Shown here: piece by piece, positions 1 through 6,340 of the stretch
How positions within the stretch are numbered: position 1 is the first letter of the stretch
How the letters are laid out: each line of letters opens with the position of its first letter
Origin: a bacterium UBP6_UBA1196
Lineage (GTDB): Bacteria; UBP6; UBA1177
NCBI GenBank assembly: GCA_002310035.1
Contig: DBYC01000062.1
Span: forward strand, 1-12,869
Direction of reading: 5' to 3'
Length of the DNA: 12,869 nt
Translations under genes and position numbers: made by a program
The notes under the pieces: model-generated
What the model saw: only the letters and a program-made list of their open reading frames with translations
What the model was told of the DNA's origin: nothing
Database searches by the model: none

Positions 1-22
1 AGATAATCAAAAACTTTTTCAT
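1..22 (-). CDS. 5' end of an exported-protein gene, cut by window edge
   Basis: Reading the minus strand, an ATG at 22-20 is followed by seven codons (MKKFLII) that run off the window start. A strong GGAGG Shine-Dalgarno (positions 28-32) lies 5 nt upstream. A second in-frame ATG exists four codons earlier (34-32), but the Shine-Dalgarno overlaps and follows it, so the start at 22 is preferred. Lys-Lys then hydrophobic residues is the usual beginning of a signal peptide. It starts 33 bp after the stop of the MopE-repeat gene on the same strand, so it is probably the third gene of that operon. The product cannot be identified from seven residues. Confidence 0.6.
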
Positions 23-55
23 AAATCCCTCCATAAAAACAAAAGTATTTTACCG

Positions 56-790
56 TTATTTATAGTGTTTTCTCGGCGGAGGCGGCGGCAAGTGCGCCGG
101 ATTCTCGTCGATTATTCCGTTGCAGTTGTTGTCCAGACGGTCGAAATGTTCGTAAGCGCCCGGATAAATTTCAGGATTGTTGTCGTTGCAGTCGCCCGTC
201 TTTTCGGCTCTGAAAACGCCGAGCGGTTTGCAGAGACACTTGGTATCGTCGCCGACTCCGAAGCCGTCGTTGTCCGAATCCCTGTAGAACGGACGGCAGC
301 CTGTAACGTTTTCGCCTTCGTCGACTTCGCCGTTGCAGTTGTCGTCCAGATCGTTGCAGATTTCACGCGCTTCGGGATGGACTTTCGGGTTCGAATCGTT
401 GCAGTCGCCGCGTTCGAGTACGCGGAAATCGCCTTCGGAAACGCAGAGGCACTTGTATTCGTCGGTTCCGAAGCCGTCGTAGTCCAGGTCTTTGTAGTAT
501 CTGTTGCAGTCTTTTGCATTCGGCGGATCGACGATTTTATCGCAGTTGTCGTCGACTCCGTTGCAGACTTCTTCCGCTTTCGGATTGACATAACGGTTAG
601 AATCGTTGCAGTCGCCCCCTTTTTTTGCGTAGCCTGTCGGCGCGCCGTCAGGACAGTCGTAGTCGAAAACGACTTTTTCGCCGCCGAAACCGTCGCCGTC
701 GCGGTCAAGATAGACAACGCAGTCGGCGAAAATCAGCGAAACTGGCAAAAAAACGAAAAAAAGAATTGAAACCGTGCTTTTCCTGATCAT
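56..790 (-). CDS. Secreted protein with three MopE-type Asp/Cys metal-binding repeats
   Basis: The protein is 244 residues. Residues 1-22 form a signal peptide (hydrophobic core FFVFLPVSLIFA). The Cys at 24 follows Ala-Asp, so this is not a good lipobox and signal peptidase I cleavage is more likely. The mature part holds three similar units, at about residues 27-88, 99-159 and 169-230. Each has an EF-hand-like Asp loop (DRDGDGFG, DLDYDGFG, DSDNDGFG), then GDCNDxN, an Ile/Val-x-P-x-A segment, and (D/N)NC(N/D)xI/VD. This resembles the Pfam 'putative metal-binding motif' found in MopE and many deltaproteobacterial surface proteins. Calcium or another divalent ion is the likely ligand. There are 16 Cys in the mature part, suggesting disulfides. 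The C-terminus is Pro-rich (six Pro) with a basic end. It contains no Trp, so the kynurenine copper site of MopE cannot form. The ATG at 790 has AGGTG overlapping the stop codon of the upstream gene, 7 bp away, which implies translational coupling. Its biological role is unknown. Confidence 0.85.
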   Translation of the reverse strand: MIRKSTVSILFFVFLPVSLIFADCVVYLDRDGDGFGGEKVVFDYDCPDGAPTGYAKKGGDCNDSNRYVNPKAEEVCNGVDDNCDKIVDPPNAKDCNRYYKDLDYDGFGTDEYKCLCVSEGDFRVLERGDCNDSNPKVHPEAREICNDLDDNCNGEVDEGENVTGCRPFYRDSDNDGFGVGDDTKCLCKPLGVFRAEKTGDCNDNNPEIYPGAYEHFDRLDNNCNGIIDENPAHLPPPPPRKHYK

Positions 791-797
791 TTTTCAC

Positions 798-3344
798 CTA
801 AATAGATCCGCCTTCAAAACGCTCGTCGCTTTCCAGATCGATTACCGGCCATAAAACACCGTCTGAATCGGTGTAAGTTTTCCATGTGCGGTAGTCATCG
901 GCATAAGGAAGGTTAGGTGATGCTACACCGTATATTTCTTCGGCAGGCAGATAAACGCCGATGTTGTAGCGCAGACGGTCGAAAAGTTCCGGCGATTCGT
1001 CGTCCGGAATAATTTCGATTCTGTGACCACCTGTTTTTTCGTATTTGTGGCATGTCGTATCGACCTGAATACCTGTTTTGCGTTCTCCGACTATCTCGAC
1101 TTCGTCTTCGTCCGGCAGAGTCAGGGGATTCCAGTAACTTTCATAAAATCTTGTGTTGTTGCCGCCGTAGCCTGCGACTGCTCCTGCTGTGAAGGATGCC
1201 TTTTCGCTCGCAAACTGTTTTTTGATGACGATATTATTGTAAGTGTTTATGAAGCTGGCATTTTCGTAGGCATAACCGACGATTCCTCCGGCATAAACAT
1301 TGAGATTTTCGTTGTCGCCGTCTTTGACAGTGATGCTTCCCGACGCACTTGCATTGGCTATTTTTGAGTTGTTGGTGGCATAGCCGGCAACACCGCCGAC
1401 GCGGCTATGTCTTCCGCTCAAAGTTTCGATTTTTCCTTTGTATGAAACGCTGCGGAGAATCGCTTTGTTCCTTGCGTAACCGATAATTCCTCCGGTCGTG
1501 CAGGCAGTGTAATTGCCTGATGAGGAGTGGCATTCGATATTTGATTCGGAATATGCGCCTGTAACGATACTTTCTTCGTTTTGAGACCTGATGATACCGA
1601 CGATTCCTCCGGCAATTTCATCGTGAGACGAATAGCTGACATCTGAAGCGGTACTTGTGTTCTCGGCTTTGACAGTGCCGCTGCTCTTGGCCGAACGGAT
1701 GGTGACCTCCATAGTTTTTTTAGCAGGGTAAGAGCTGTTTGTTACTAAAACAAATCCGTCTGTTCCGCCGCTTGCGGTAACTATATCCGATACACAGCCG
1801 GCAATTCCGCCTGCTACAGTAACTGTATTGTCGACTTGCGATGTCGCCTGAATTGAAGCGTTGACTTCGACTTCCTCAAGCCGCGGGTAGTCGGCGGTAA
1901 TGAATCCTACGATTCCGCCAGCACAGCTTTTAAAAACAGAAGTTTCATGTTTCGTGCCGTTAAATGATGAGGTGATGGTAGCTGATGATTTGGCTTTGGT
2001 GATTCTCGTCGAAATACCGAGACCGATGACACCGCCTGCCAGAGAAGCTGAATCTGCCATCTTGCTTGTCGCCGAGACAGAACCGGAAACGGTCAGGTTT
2101 TCAAAATTGGAATTGTCGTCGCTTCCTACTATGCCGCCTGCAACCGCAGAATAGTTGTCGTTTCCGTAACCTGAAGTGTTCTCCGCGTAGACTTTTGCCG
2201 AAGACTTTATGTCGCCGATCGTTGAATTACTGGAAGAACCGGCGATGGCTCCTGTCTGTTCAGGACCTTTGATCGTGAAATCAAGCTTGAGATTTTTGAC
2301 TGTTGCCGTTAAGAGGCTTGCGAAAAGCCCGCATGAATGCTCGTTTTTGGAGCAGGTCAGGTTGCCGCGGATCCTTTTGCCGTTTCCGTCAAAGTTGCCT
2401 TGGAACTGCTTGCTTGCCTGTTTCGTGTCACCGTTCAGCATTTTCCACTGATTCTGCTGCCCCAGGTTGATGTCGGTTTTAAGAATGACTTTCCACGGCA
2501 GCAGGTTGTTTTCGGCTTCGTTTGCTGTGGAAACGAACTGCATGATGTTTTGGTTGTCAAGGTTGAAAGCGCAGAACTGTTCCTCTTCGGCATCAGGGTT
2601 GTTGTTCAAATCTTCAAGCATTTTGCTGCGTGACCAGCCGCATTCGCATGTTCCTTTTTCATATTTGTAAGGATCTTCGCTGAGATTGCATATATTCGCA
2701 CCGTTATCGGCACAGCCTGCAAAATTTTTGCACGCGTCTTCGGCGCATGCTGCGGCATGGTCGTTGGTGGAATCCAGAATCTCGAGACACGCTTTATCTT
2801 CAGCAGTTTGATTGCAGAAACGGTAAACCTGACATTCGGGGTCTTTGCAGTCAGCGTAGCCGTCGCCGTCGCTGTCTTCTCCGTCACGGCATTTTGCGAT
2901 TGTGTTTTCGCCTATTTTGCCGCCGCCGTCGCAGAAAGTGAATCTCTGGCAGTCTTTGACTGAGCAGTCGTATGCGACGCCGTTCACAGTTTCCTTGTTT
3001 TTGCACGCTTTTTCAAGCTCTTCCAGAGTCATGCCGTCGGGAAGCGGTTCGTCGTCAGAATCGGCGAAATCGCCTGTATCGGGAGTTTCGCCTGAATCGC
3101 CGGAATCTCCCGAATCACCGGAATCAGAAGAATCGCCGGAATCGGAAGTGTCGGTTTTATCGTTATCGGTCTTGCCGTTGCCGGAATCGGTATCAGTCTC
3201 TGAATCAGCAGCATCGGAATCGTCAAGTTCGTCCGAATCGTTTACACCAGTTTCACCGTCACTCTTTTTGTCACTGCCGCCGCAGGCCGCGAAAACAAAA
3301 AGTGACAAAACAAAAAGCGCAAGAATTGCAAAAAACCTTTTCAA
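798..3344 (-). CDS. Large GLUG-repeat surface lipoprotein with acidic tether and Cys-rich modules
   Basis: The protein is 848 residues. The start is TTG (3344-3342), supported by GGAGG five nt upstream (3350-3354) and by an immediate signal peptide. Residues 1-20 are hydrophobic and end in FAAC, so Cys21 is the likely lipidated residue (Phe at -3 is a weak lipobox). Residues 22-100 are a Ser/Asp/Gly-rich, unstructured tether. Residues 114-211 contain three copies of a four-Cys module, one of them with an Asp loop DSDGDG at 158-163. Residues 260-330 match the usual lead-in of GLUG proteins (W..L..DI.L, then F.G.FDGNG..I.G.L). Ten G(G/A)(I/V)xG motifs follow at 365-725, the GLUG-type beta-solenoid repeat. 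A C-terminal domain (about 735-848) ends with W-P-V-I-D-L. GLUG repeats occur in large bacterial adhesins and near M26 IgA-protease domains; no HExxH protease motif was seen here. An outer-membrane or surface-exposed adhesive or structural role is inferred, not shown. It is the first gene of the leftward operon. Confidence 0.87.
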   Translation of the reverse strand: MKRFFAILALFVLSLFVFAACGGSDKKSDGETGVNDSDELDDSDAADSETDTDSGNGKTDNDKTDTSDSGDSSDSGDSGDSGDSGETPDTGDFADSDDEPLPDGMTLEELEKACKNKETVNGVAYDCSVKDCQRFTFCDGGGKIGENTIAKCRDGEDSDGDGYADCKDPECQVYRFCNQTAEDKACLEILDSTNDHAAACAEDACKNFAGCADNGANICNLSEDPYKYEKGTCECGWSRSKMLEDLNNNPDAEEEQFCAFNLDNQNIMQFVSTANEAENNLLPWKVILKTDINLGQQNQWKMLNGDTKQASKQFQGNFDGNGKRIRGNLTCSKNEHSCGLFASLLTATVKNLKLDFTIKGPEQTGAIAGSSSNSTIGDIKSSAKVYAENTSGYGNDNYSAVAGGIVGSDDNSNFENLTVSGSVSATSKMADSASLAGGVIGLGISTRITKAKSSATITSSFNGTKHETSVFKSCAGGIVGFITADYPRLEEVEVNASIQATSQVDNTVTVAGGIAGCVSDIVTASGGTDGFVLVTNSSYPAKKTMEVTIRSAKSSGTVKAENTSTASDVSYSSHDEIAGGIVGIIRSQNEESIVTGAYSESNIECHSSSGNYTACTTGGIIGYARNKAILRSVSYKGKIETLSGRHSRVGGVAGYATNNSKIANASASGSITVKDGDNENLNVYAGGIVGYAYENASFINTYNNIVIKKQFASEKASFTAGAVAGYGGNNTRFYESYWNPLTLPDEDEVEIVGERKTGIQVDTTCHKYEKTGGHRIEIIPDDESPELFDRLRYNIGVYLPAEEIYGVASPNLPYADDYRTWKTYTDSDGVLWPVIDLESDERFEGGSI
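1170..2252 (-). repeat. Ten GLUG-type protein repeats
   Basis: Within the lipoprotein, G(G/A)(I/V)xG motifs occur at residues 365, 403, 437, 476, 512, 579, 618, 650, 686 and 721. Spacing is mostly 32-39 residues, with one gap of 67 between 512 and 579 where a repeat has either degenerated or received an insertion (GGTDGFVLVTNSSYP region). Between motifs the sequence alternates short beta-like stretches with (S/A)xSG(S/T)(V/I) turns. That is the pattern expected of a beta-solenoid built from GLUG repeats. Confidence 0.8.
2712..3005 (-). repeat. Triplicated four-Cys module in the GLUG lipoprotein
   Basis: Three consecutive units share the exact spacing C-x12/13-C-x4-C-x5-C: Cys 114/127/132/138, 152/166/171/177 and 186/200/205/211. 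The last part of units 1 and 2 is also alike in sequence (DC..(D/E)CQ.(F/Y).FC), while unit 3 reads AC...ACKNFAGC. This is an internal duplication of about 34-38 residues lying between the acidic tether and the GLUG solenoid. The likely state is disulfide-bonded in the oxidising envelope. I do not recognise a named family for it. Confidence 0.8.
3087..3146 (-). repeat. Low-complexity Asp-Ser-Gly tether repeat
   Basis: Residues 67-86 of the lipoprotein are nearly pure Ser/Asp/Gly, built from repeated three-residue Asp-Ser-Gly units. In DNA this is an imperfect 9-nt tandem repeat with varied third codon positions (GGC, GGA and so on). It is therefore kept at protein level rather than being a recent slippage product. 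It continues a longer acidic stretch (residues 27-100) and probably spaces the folded part from the membrane. Confidence 0.75.
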
Positions 3345-3382
3345 AATTCCCTCCCAAAAAGCAGACCGTCAAAAAACGCATA

Positions 3383-3410
3383 ATTTTAGACTTGATGCGC
3401 AAAAAGGCAA
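3383..3410 (-). promoter_or_regulatory. Candidate promoter of the leftward surface-protein operon
   Basis: On the minus strand TTGCCT (3410-3405) and TAAAAT (3388-3383) are separated by 16 nt, with four and five matches of six to the sigma70 consensus. The predicted start near 3376 gives a leader of about 30 nt before the TTG start at 3344, which fits the Shine-Dalgarno at 3350-3354. Predicted by eye only. Confidence 0.45.
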
Positions 3411-3476
3411 GAAAAGAGACAAAAAACCGCCGCGGCATTGCCTTAGCGGAAAACTTCCATTTTTTTTAAATCCGCT

Positions 3477-3482
3477 TATAAT
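3477..3482 (+). promoter_or_regulatory. Candidate -10 box for the rightward lipoprotein gene
   Basis: A perfect TATAAT lies 30 nt upstream of the ATG at 3513. At 16-18 nt upstream only a poor -35 is present (CTTCCA at 3454-3459), within a T-rich tract. The weak -35 suggests dependence on an activator or on the AT-rich upstream DNA. An inverted repeat AGCGGA (3445-3450) / TCCGCT (3471-3476) abuts this -10. Confidence 0.45.
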
Positions 3483-3512
3483 ATCGGGTATTTGTTAAAA
3501 AAGGAGGCGAAA

Positions 3513-4472
3513 ATGAGAAAAGTCCTTTTTATTTTAGCGGTTGTTTCGATACTTGCCGCCACGGCATGCAGCGATGGCGCAAAACCGATAAAATCTGCGG
3601 AAAAAAACGATTCCGACGGAACTCCGGCAGCCGATACGGATACAGAAACTGCGCCGGACGAAGACGGGACCGTATCTCACGACAAGGATGCGGAACCGGC
3701 AGCAGACGACGATACGCTCCCGGATCATGACAACGACGGAGACACTCCGCCGGCCGGCAATGATGAAGACGCAGCTGAACATGACGATGACGAACCGCTT
3801 GACGACGATGATTCCTGTGTCGGAGAAACCAGGATCGTCGCATGTACCGGACTTCCTGAACACGCCGTATGGAATACCGCAGGCTGTGTTGAACAGATCT
3901 GCGGAGATGAAGGTTTTGCTCCTTCGAATACCGGAACGCACAGCGAAAAGCCGGCATCTTCGACTGTCGAAGTCTCAGAACCGAAGCCGACAGACCTTGA
4001 AGAAGTACCTTGTCCGGACGGAACAGCTCCGAAAAACGGGACATGCACCGAATGCGCCAGAATAATTCCGGGAATATATATCACAGAAAGCGACGCCGGA
4101 ACAGCACTCAGCGACAAAAACGGAAAAACAGCCGTCGAACAGTGCTTCACAGCAATAAATCCTGAAACCGGCGGTCTGACAGGCAAGGCAAAACAGTGCT
4201 GCGGCTCAGGCCCGCTTTACCGTATAGAAAACAAACAGCAGGTCGAACTTACCCAGCCTTACACCTACAACGGAGAACTGCTTCCGAACACCGTTCCAGG
4301 CTGTGCCGAAGGTTTCGTCTTCGCGGAAGACAAATGTTACGAATGCCGCTGGGGCGAACTTAAATTAGAAAACGAAGTGTTCAAATGTTACAGAGAAATC
4401 GGCAAAGAATGTTTCTTTGAATGTGATAAAAATTTTTCATGGAACGGATCCGAATGCATGCCGGAAAACTAG
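3513..4472 (+). CDS. Acidic Cys-rich lipoprotein of unknown function
   Basis: The protein is 319 residues from the ATG at 3513, which has GGAGG at 3503-3507. An in-frame TTG at 3492 lies upstream of that Shine-Dalgarno and is rejected as a start. Residues 1-18 are a signal peptide and Cys19 (in AATAC) is the probable lipidation site. Residues 28-100 are a highly acidic tether dominated by Asp, Glu, Pro, Ala and Thr. A Cys-containing domain follows, with VACTGLPEHAVWN at 109-121. I recall similar C-T-G-L-P-x-x-A-x-W-N motifs in other deltaproteobacterial lipoproteins, but cannot verify this. The C-terminal half has two clear C-x10-C-x2-C repeats (Cys 167/178/181 and 264/275/278) and a third degenerate C-x10-C (304/315), like small Cys-rich or EGF-like units. 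The gene diverges from the GLUG lipoprotein operon and has the same architecture, suggesting joint use at the cell surface. No enzymatic motif was seen. Confidence 0.83.
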   Translation: MRKVLFILAVVSILAATACSDGAKPIKSAEKNDSDGTPAADTDTETAPDEDGTVSHDKDAEPAADDDTLPDHDNDGDTPPAGNDEDAAEHDDDEPLDDDDSCVGETRIVACTGLPEHAVWNTAGCVEQICGDEGFAPSNTGTHSEKPASSTVEVSEPKPTDLEEVPCPDGTAPKNGTCTECARIIPGIYITESDAGTALSDKNGKTAVEQCFTAINPETGGLTGKAKQCCGSGPLYRIENKQQVELTQPYTYNGELLPNTVPGCAEGFVFAEDKCYECRWGELKLENEVFKCYREIGKECFFECDKNFSWNGSECMPEN

Positions 4473-4521
4473 CTTCAGGCGGCCACCGGCAAAAAAACAG
4501 GGAGAAAAATATCGCTCTTTC

Positions 4522-4549
4522 TTGACGATAGGAATTATTACAATATAAT
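4522..4549 (+). promoter_or_regulatory. Strong sigma70-type promoter of the pil operon
   Basis: TTGACG (4522-4527) and TATAAT (4544-4549) are separated by 16 nt, with five and six matches of six. A start near 4556 leaves a leader of about 30 nt before the pilB start at 4587. It lies in the 114-bp gap after the lipoprotein gene, so the pilus operon appears to have its own vegetative promoter and does not depend on PilR/sigma54 for its own expression. Confidence 0.7.
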
Positions 4550-4576
4550 GCCGCCGTTGAATTGCTAACCTCTTGT

Positions 4577-4580
4577 GGAG
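4577..4580 (+). promoter_or_regulatory. Shine-Dalgarno that decides the pilB start
   Basis: GGAG lies 6 nt before TTG at 4587. The alternative GTG start at 4575 would overlap this GGAG and has no purine-rich sequence of its own upstream (TTGCTAACCTCTT). The TTG at 4587 is therefore favoured, removing four residues from the longest reading frame. Confidence 0.55.
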
Positions 4581-4586
4581 TCGCTT

Positions 4587-6329
4587 TTGAACAACCGACA
4601 GTTGACAGGAATGCTGGTAAAGAGAGGAATCATCTCTCTTCCCGAACTTAAATCGCTTGAAGAACTTTCGATCGAATCGGGTGAAAGCATAAAAGATATT
4701 CTCTTTAAAGAGAACAGACTCAATGAAAACCAGCTCGTTGACATTCTCAGCGAGCAGTACAATGTTCCGAAGATCGACCTTTCGGAGCTTGAGATCCAGC
4801 CGGAAGTAATCGCGCTTCTGAACGAGCAGATCGTTACGCGGTATAATGTGATACCGATTTCGAGAATCGGCAACACGCTCACTGTGGCAATGGCCGATCC
4901 TTCGAACATGAACGCTCAGGATGACATCAAGTTCCTGACCGACTACAATGTCGAAGTCGTTATTGCCTCGGCGACCGACATCGAGGCCGCGATCGCGAAA
5001 TATTACGGCGAGCAGGCTAAAAAGGACGACAAAAAATACGGAGACATCAGTTTCGACATGGAAGCTCTTCTCAGCGAAGCCGACAATGTCGAGCTGAGTT
5101 CCGAGAACTTCGACGAAAGCACTTCCCTCGAAGACATGATCAGAAACTCCGAGGAAGCTCCGGTCATCCGTTTCGTAAACATGGTCCTCCTTGACGCGAT
5201 CAAGAAGAAAGCATCGGATATTCACGTCGAGCCTTACGAAAAAAGCTTCAGGATCCGTCTCAGAATGGATGGTGTCCTGTATGACGTCGTTCATCCGCCG
5301 AGAAACACGATGGATGCGATCGTAGCCAGACTCAAAGTCATGGCAAACCTCGATATCGCTGAAAAACGTATCCCTCAGGACGGTCGTATCAAGATCAAGA
5401 TCGGTCAGGGCGAGGATATGGACTTCCGTGTTTCGGTCTGTCCCGTAATTTTCGGCGAAAAAGTCGTTCTCCGACTTCTCGATAAGAGCAACTTGCAGCT
5501 CGACATGACCAAGCTCGGTTTCTTCCCCGATCAGCTCGAAATTTTCAAAGAGGCGATATACAAACCTTACGGAATGATGCTCGTTACCGGTCCTACCGGT
5601 TCCGGAAAAACGACGACGCTCTACTCCGCCCTTTCCGACCTCAACAAAGAGGATGTCAACATTTCAACGGCTGAAGACCCGGTAGAGTTCAACCTTGAAG
5701 GTATCAACCAGGTTGCGATCCGAGAGCAGGTAGGCCTTACCTTCGCTGCCGCCCTCCGTTCTTTCCTCCGTCAGGACCCCGACATCATGATGGTCGGTGA
5801 GATCCGTGACTTTGAAACTGCCGATATCGCGGTAAAGGCTGCTATCACGGGCCACATGGTTCTGAGTACGCTGCACACGAACGACGCACCTTCGACCATC
5901 ACCCGTCTTATCAACATGGGTGTTGAGAGTTTCCTCGTAACATCTTCAGTCAACTGCATCATGGCTCAGCGTCTCGGCAGAAAGATATGCTACAACTGCA
6001 AAGAGCCGGTCGACATTCCGAAATCGGAGCTTCTCAAACTCGGAATCAAGGAAGAACAGATCGCCGACGGCTACCAGATCTATCAGGGCAAAGGCTGTGA
6101 GATCTGCAACGGAACAGGTTATAAAGGCCGTATCGCGTTCTACGAGGTAATGAAGATGACTGATCCGCTGAAAGACGCGATCCTGAACGGCGCAAGTTCG
6201 ATGGAACTTAAGGAACTCGCGATAAAACTCGGAATGAAAACGATGAGAATGAGTGCGAATCTGAGACTTTTGGAAGGAACTACAACAATAGCCGAAGTTT
6301 TGAGAAACACGGCACCAGACGAAAATTAG
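4587..6329 (+). CDS. pilB: Type IV pilus assembly (extension) ATPase PilB
   Basis: PilB is the cytoplasmic hexameric ATPase that powers pilin polymerisation through the PilC platform. With the TTG start it has 580 residues, the usual size. Residues 1-145 are the T2SSE_N/MshEN-type N-terminal domain, and the GspE/PilB ATPase core follows. Visible motifs are Walker A GPTGSGKT (335-342), the Asp box AEDPVE (362-367), Walker B IMMVGEIRD (400-408) and the His-box region STLHTND (427-433). The four-Cys zinc site characteristic of PilB/GspE is at Cys 468, 471, 504 and 507 (CYNC and CEIC). These residues separate it from PilT, which lacks the zinc site. It is first in the operon, 11 bp ahead of pilT. 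GspE of a type II secretion system is a possible alternative, but the adjacent PilT and PilS/PilR argue for a pilus. Confidence 0.95.
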   Translation: MNNRQLTGMLVKRGIISLPELKSLEELSIESGESIKDILFKENRLNENQLVDILSEQYNVPKIDLSELEIQPEVIALLNEQIVTRYNVIPISRIGNTLTVAMADPSNMNAQDDIKFLTDYNVEVVIASATDIEAAIAKYYGEQAKKDDKKYGDISFDMEALLSEADNVELSSENFDESTSLEDMIRNSEEAPVIRFVNMVLLDAIKKKASDIHVEPYEKSFRIRLRMDGVLYDVVHPPRNTMDAIVARLKVMANLDIAEKRIPQDGRIKIKIGQGEDMDFRVSVCPVIFGEKVVLRLLDKSNLQLDMTKLGFFPDQLEIFKEAIYKPYGMMLVTGPTGSGKTTTLYSALSDLNKEDVNISTAEDPVEFNLEGINQVAIREQVGLTFAAALRSFLRQDPDIMMVGEIRDFETADIAVKAAITGHMVLSTLHTNDAPSTITRLINMGVESFLVTSSVNCIMAQRLGRKICYNCKEPVDIPKSELLKLGIKEEQIADGYQIYQGKGCEICNGTGYKGRIAFYEVMKMTDPLKDAILNGASSMELKELAIKLGMKTMRMSANLRLLEGTTTIAEVLRNTAPDEN

Positions 6330-6340
6330 AGGTGAAGGAA

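Noticed and set aside
65..769. Long plus-strand ORF (234 aa) opposite the MopE-repeat gene, plus a second minus-strand frame at 112-717
   Set aside because: Both are shadows of the repetitive Asp/Cys codons. The plus-strand frame gives Val/Ala/Arg-rich repeats, neither has a Shine-Dalgarno, and the minus frame at 56-790 has a signal peptide, a Shine-Dalgarno and recognisable repeats.
3087..3146. Tandem 9-nt repeats as a CRISPR-like or minisatellite array
   Set aside because: The units are imperfect at third codon positions, lie in frame, and encode a low-complexity tether; there are no spacers.
2902..3498. Plus-strand ORF with Ser-Pro-Glu repeats
   Set aside because: It is the antisense reading of the Asp-Ser-Gly tether, runs across the divergent promoter region, and has no ribosome site or recognisable domain.
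3529..4186. Overlapping minus-strand ORFs opposite the acidic lipoprotein
   Set aside because: They are Arg/Ser-rich or Val/Ile-rich translations without ribosome sites. The plus frame has a signal peptide, a Shine-Dalgarno and regular Cys repeats.
4473..4500. GC-rich stretch (GGCGGCCACCGGC) after the acidic lipoprotein as a terminator
   Set aside because: It does not form a good stem and is followed by an A-run rather than a T-run on the plus strand, so it is not a rightward terminator.
4437..5294. Minus-strand ORF of 285 codons opposite the start of pilB
   Set aside because: It overlaps conserved PilB coding and crosses the strong pilB promoter, and its translation resembles no protein I recognise.
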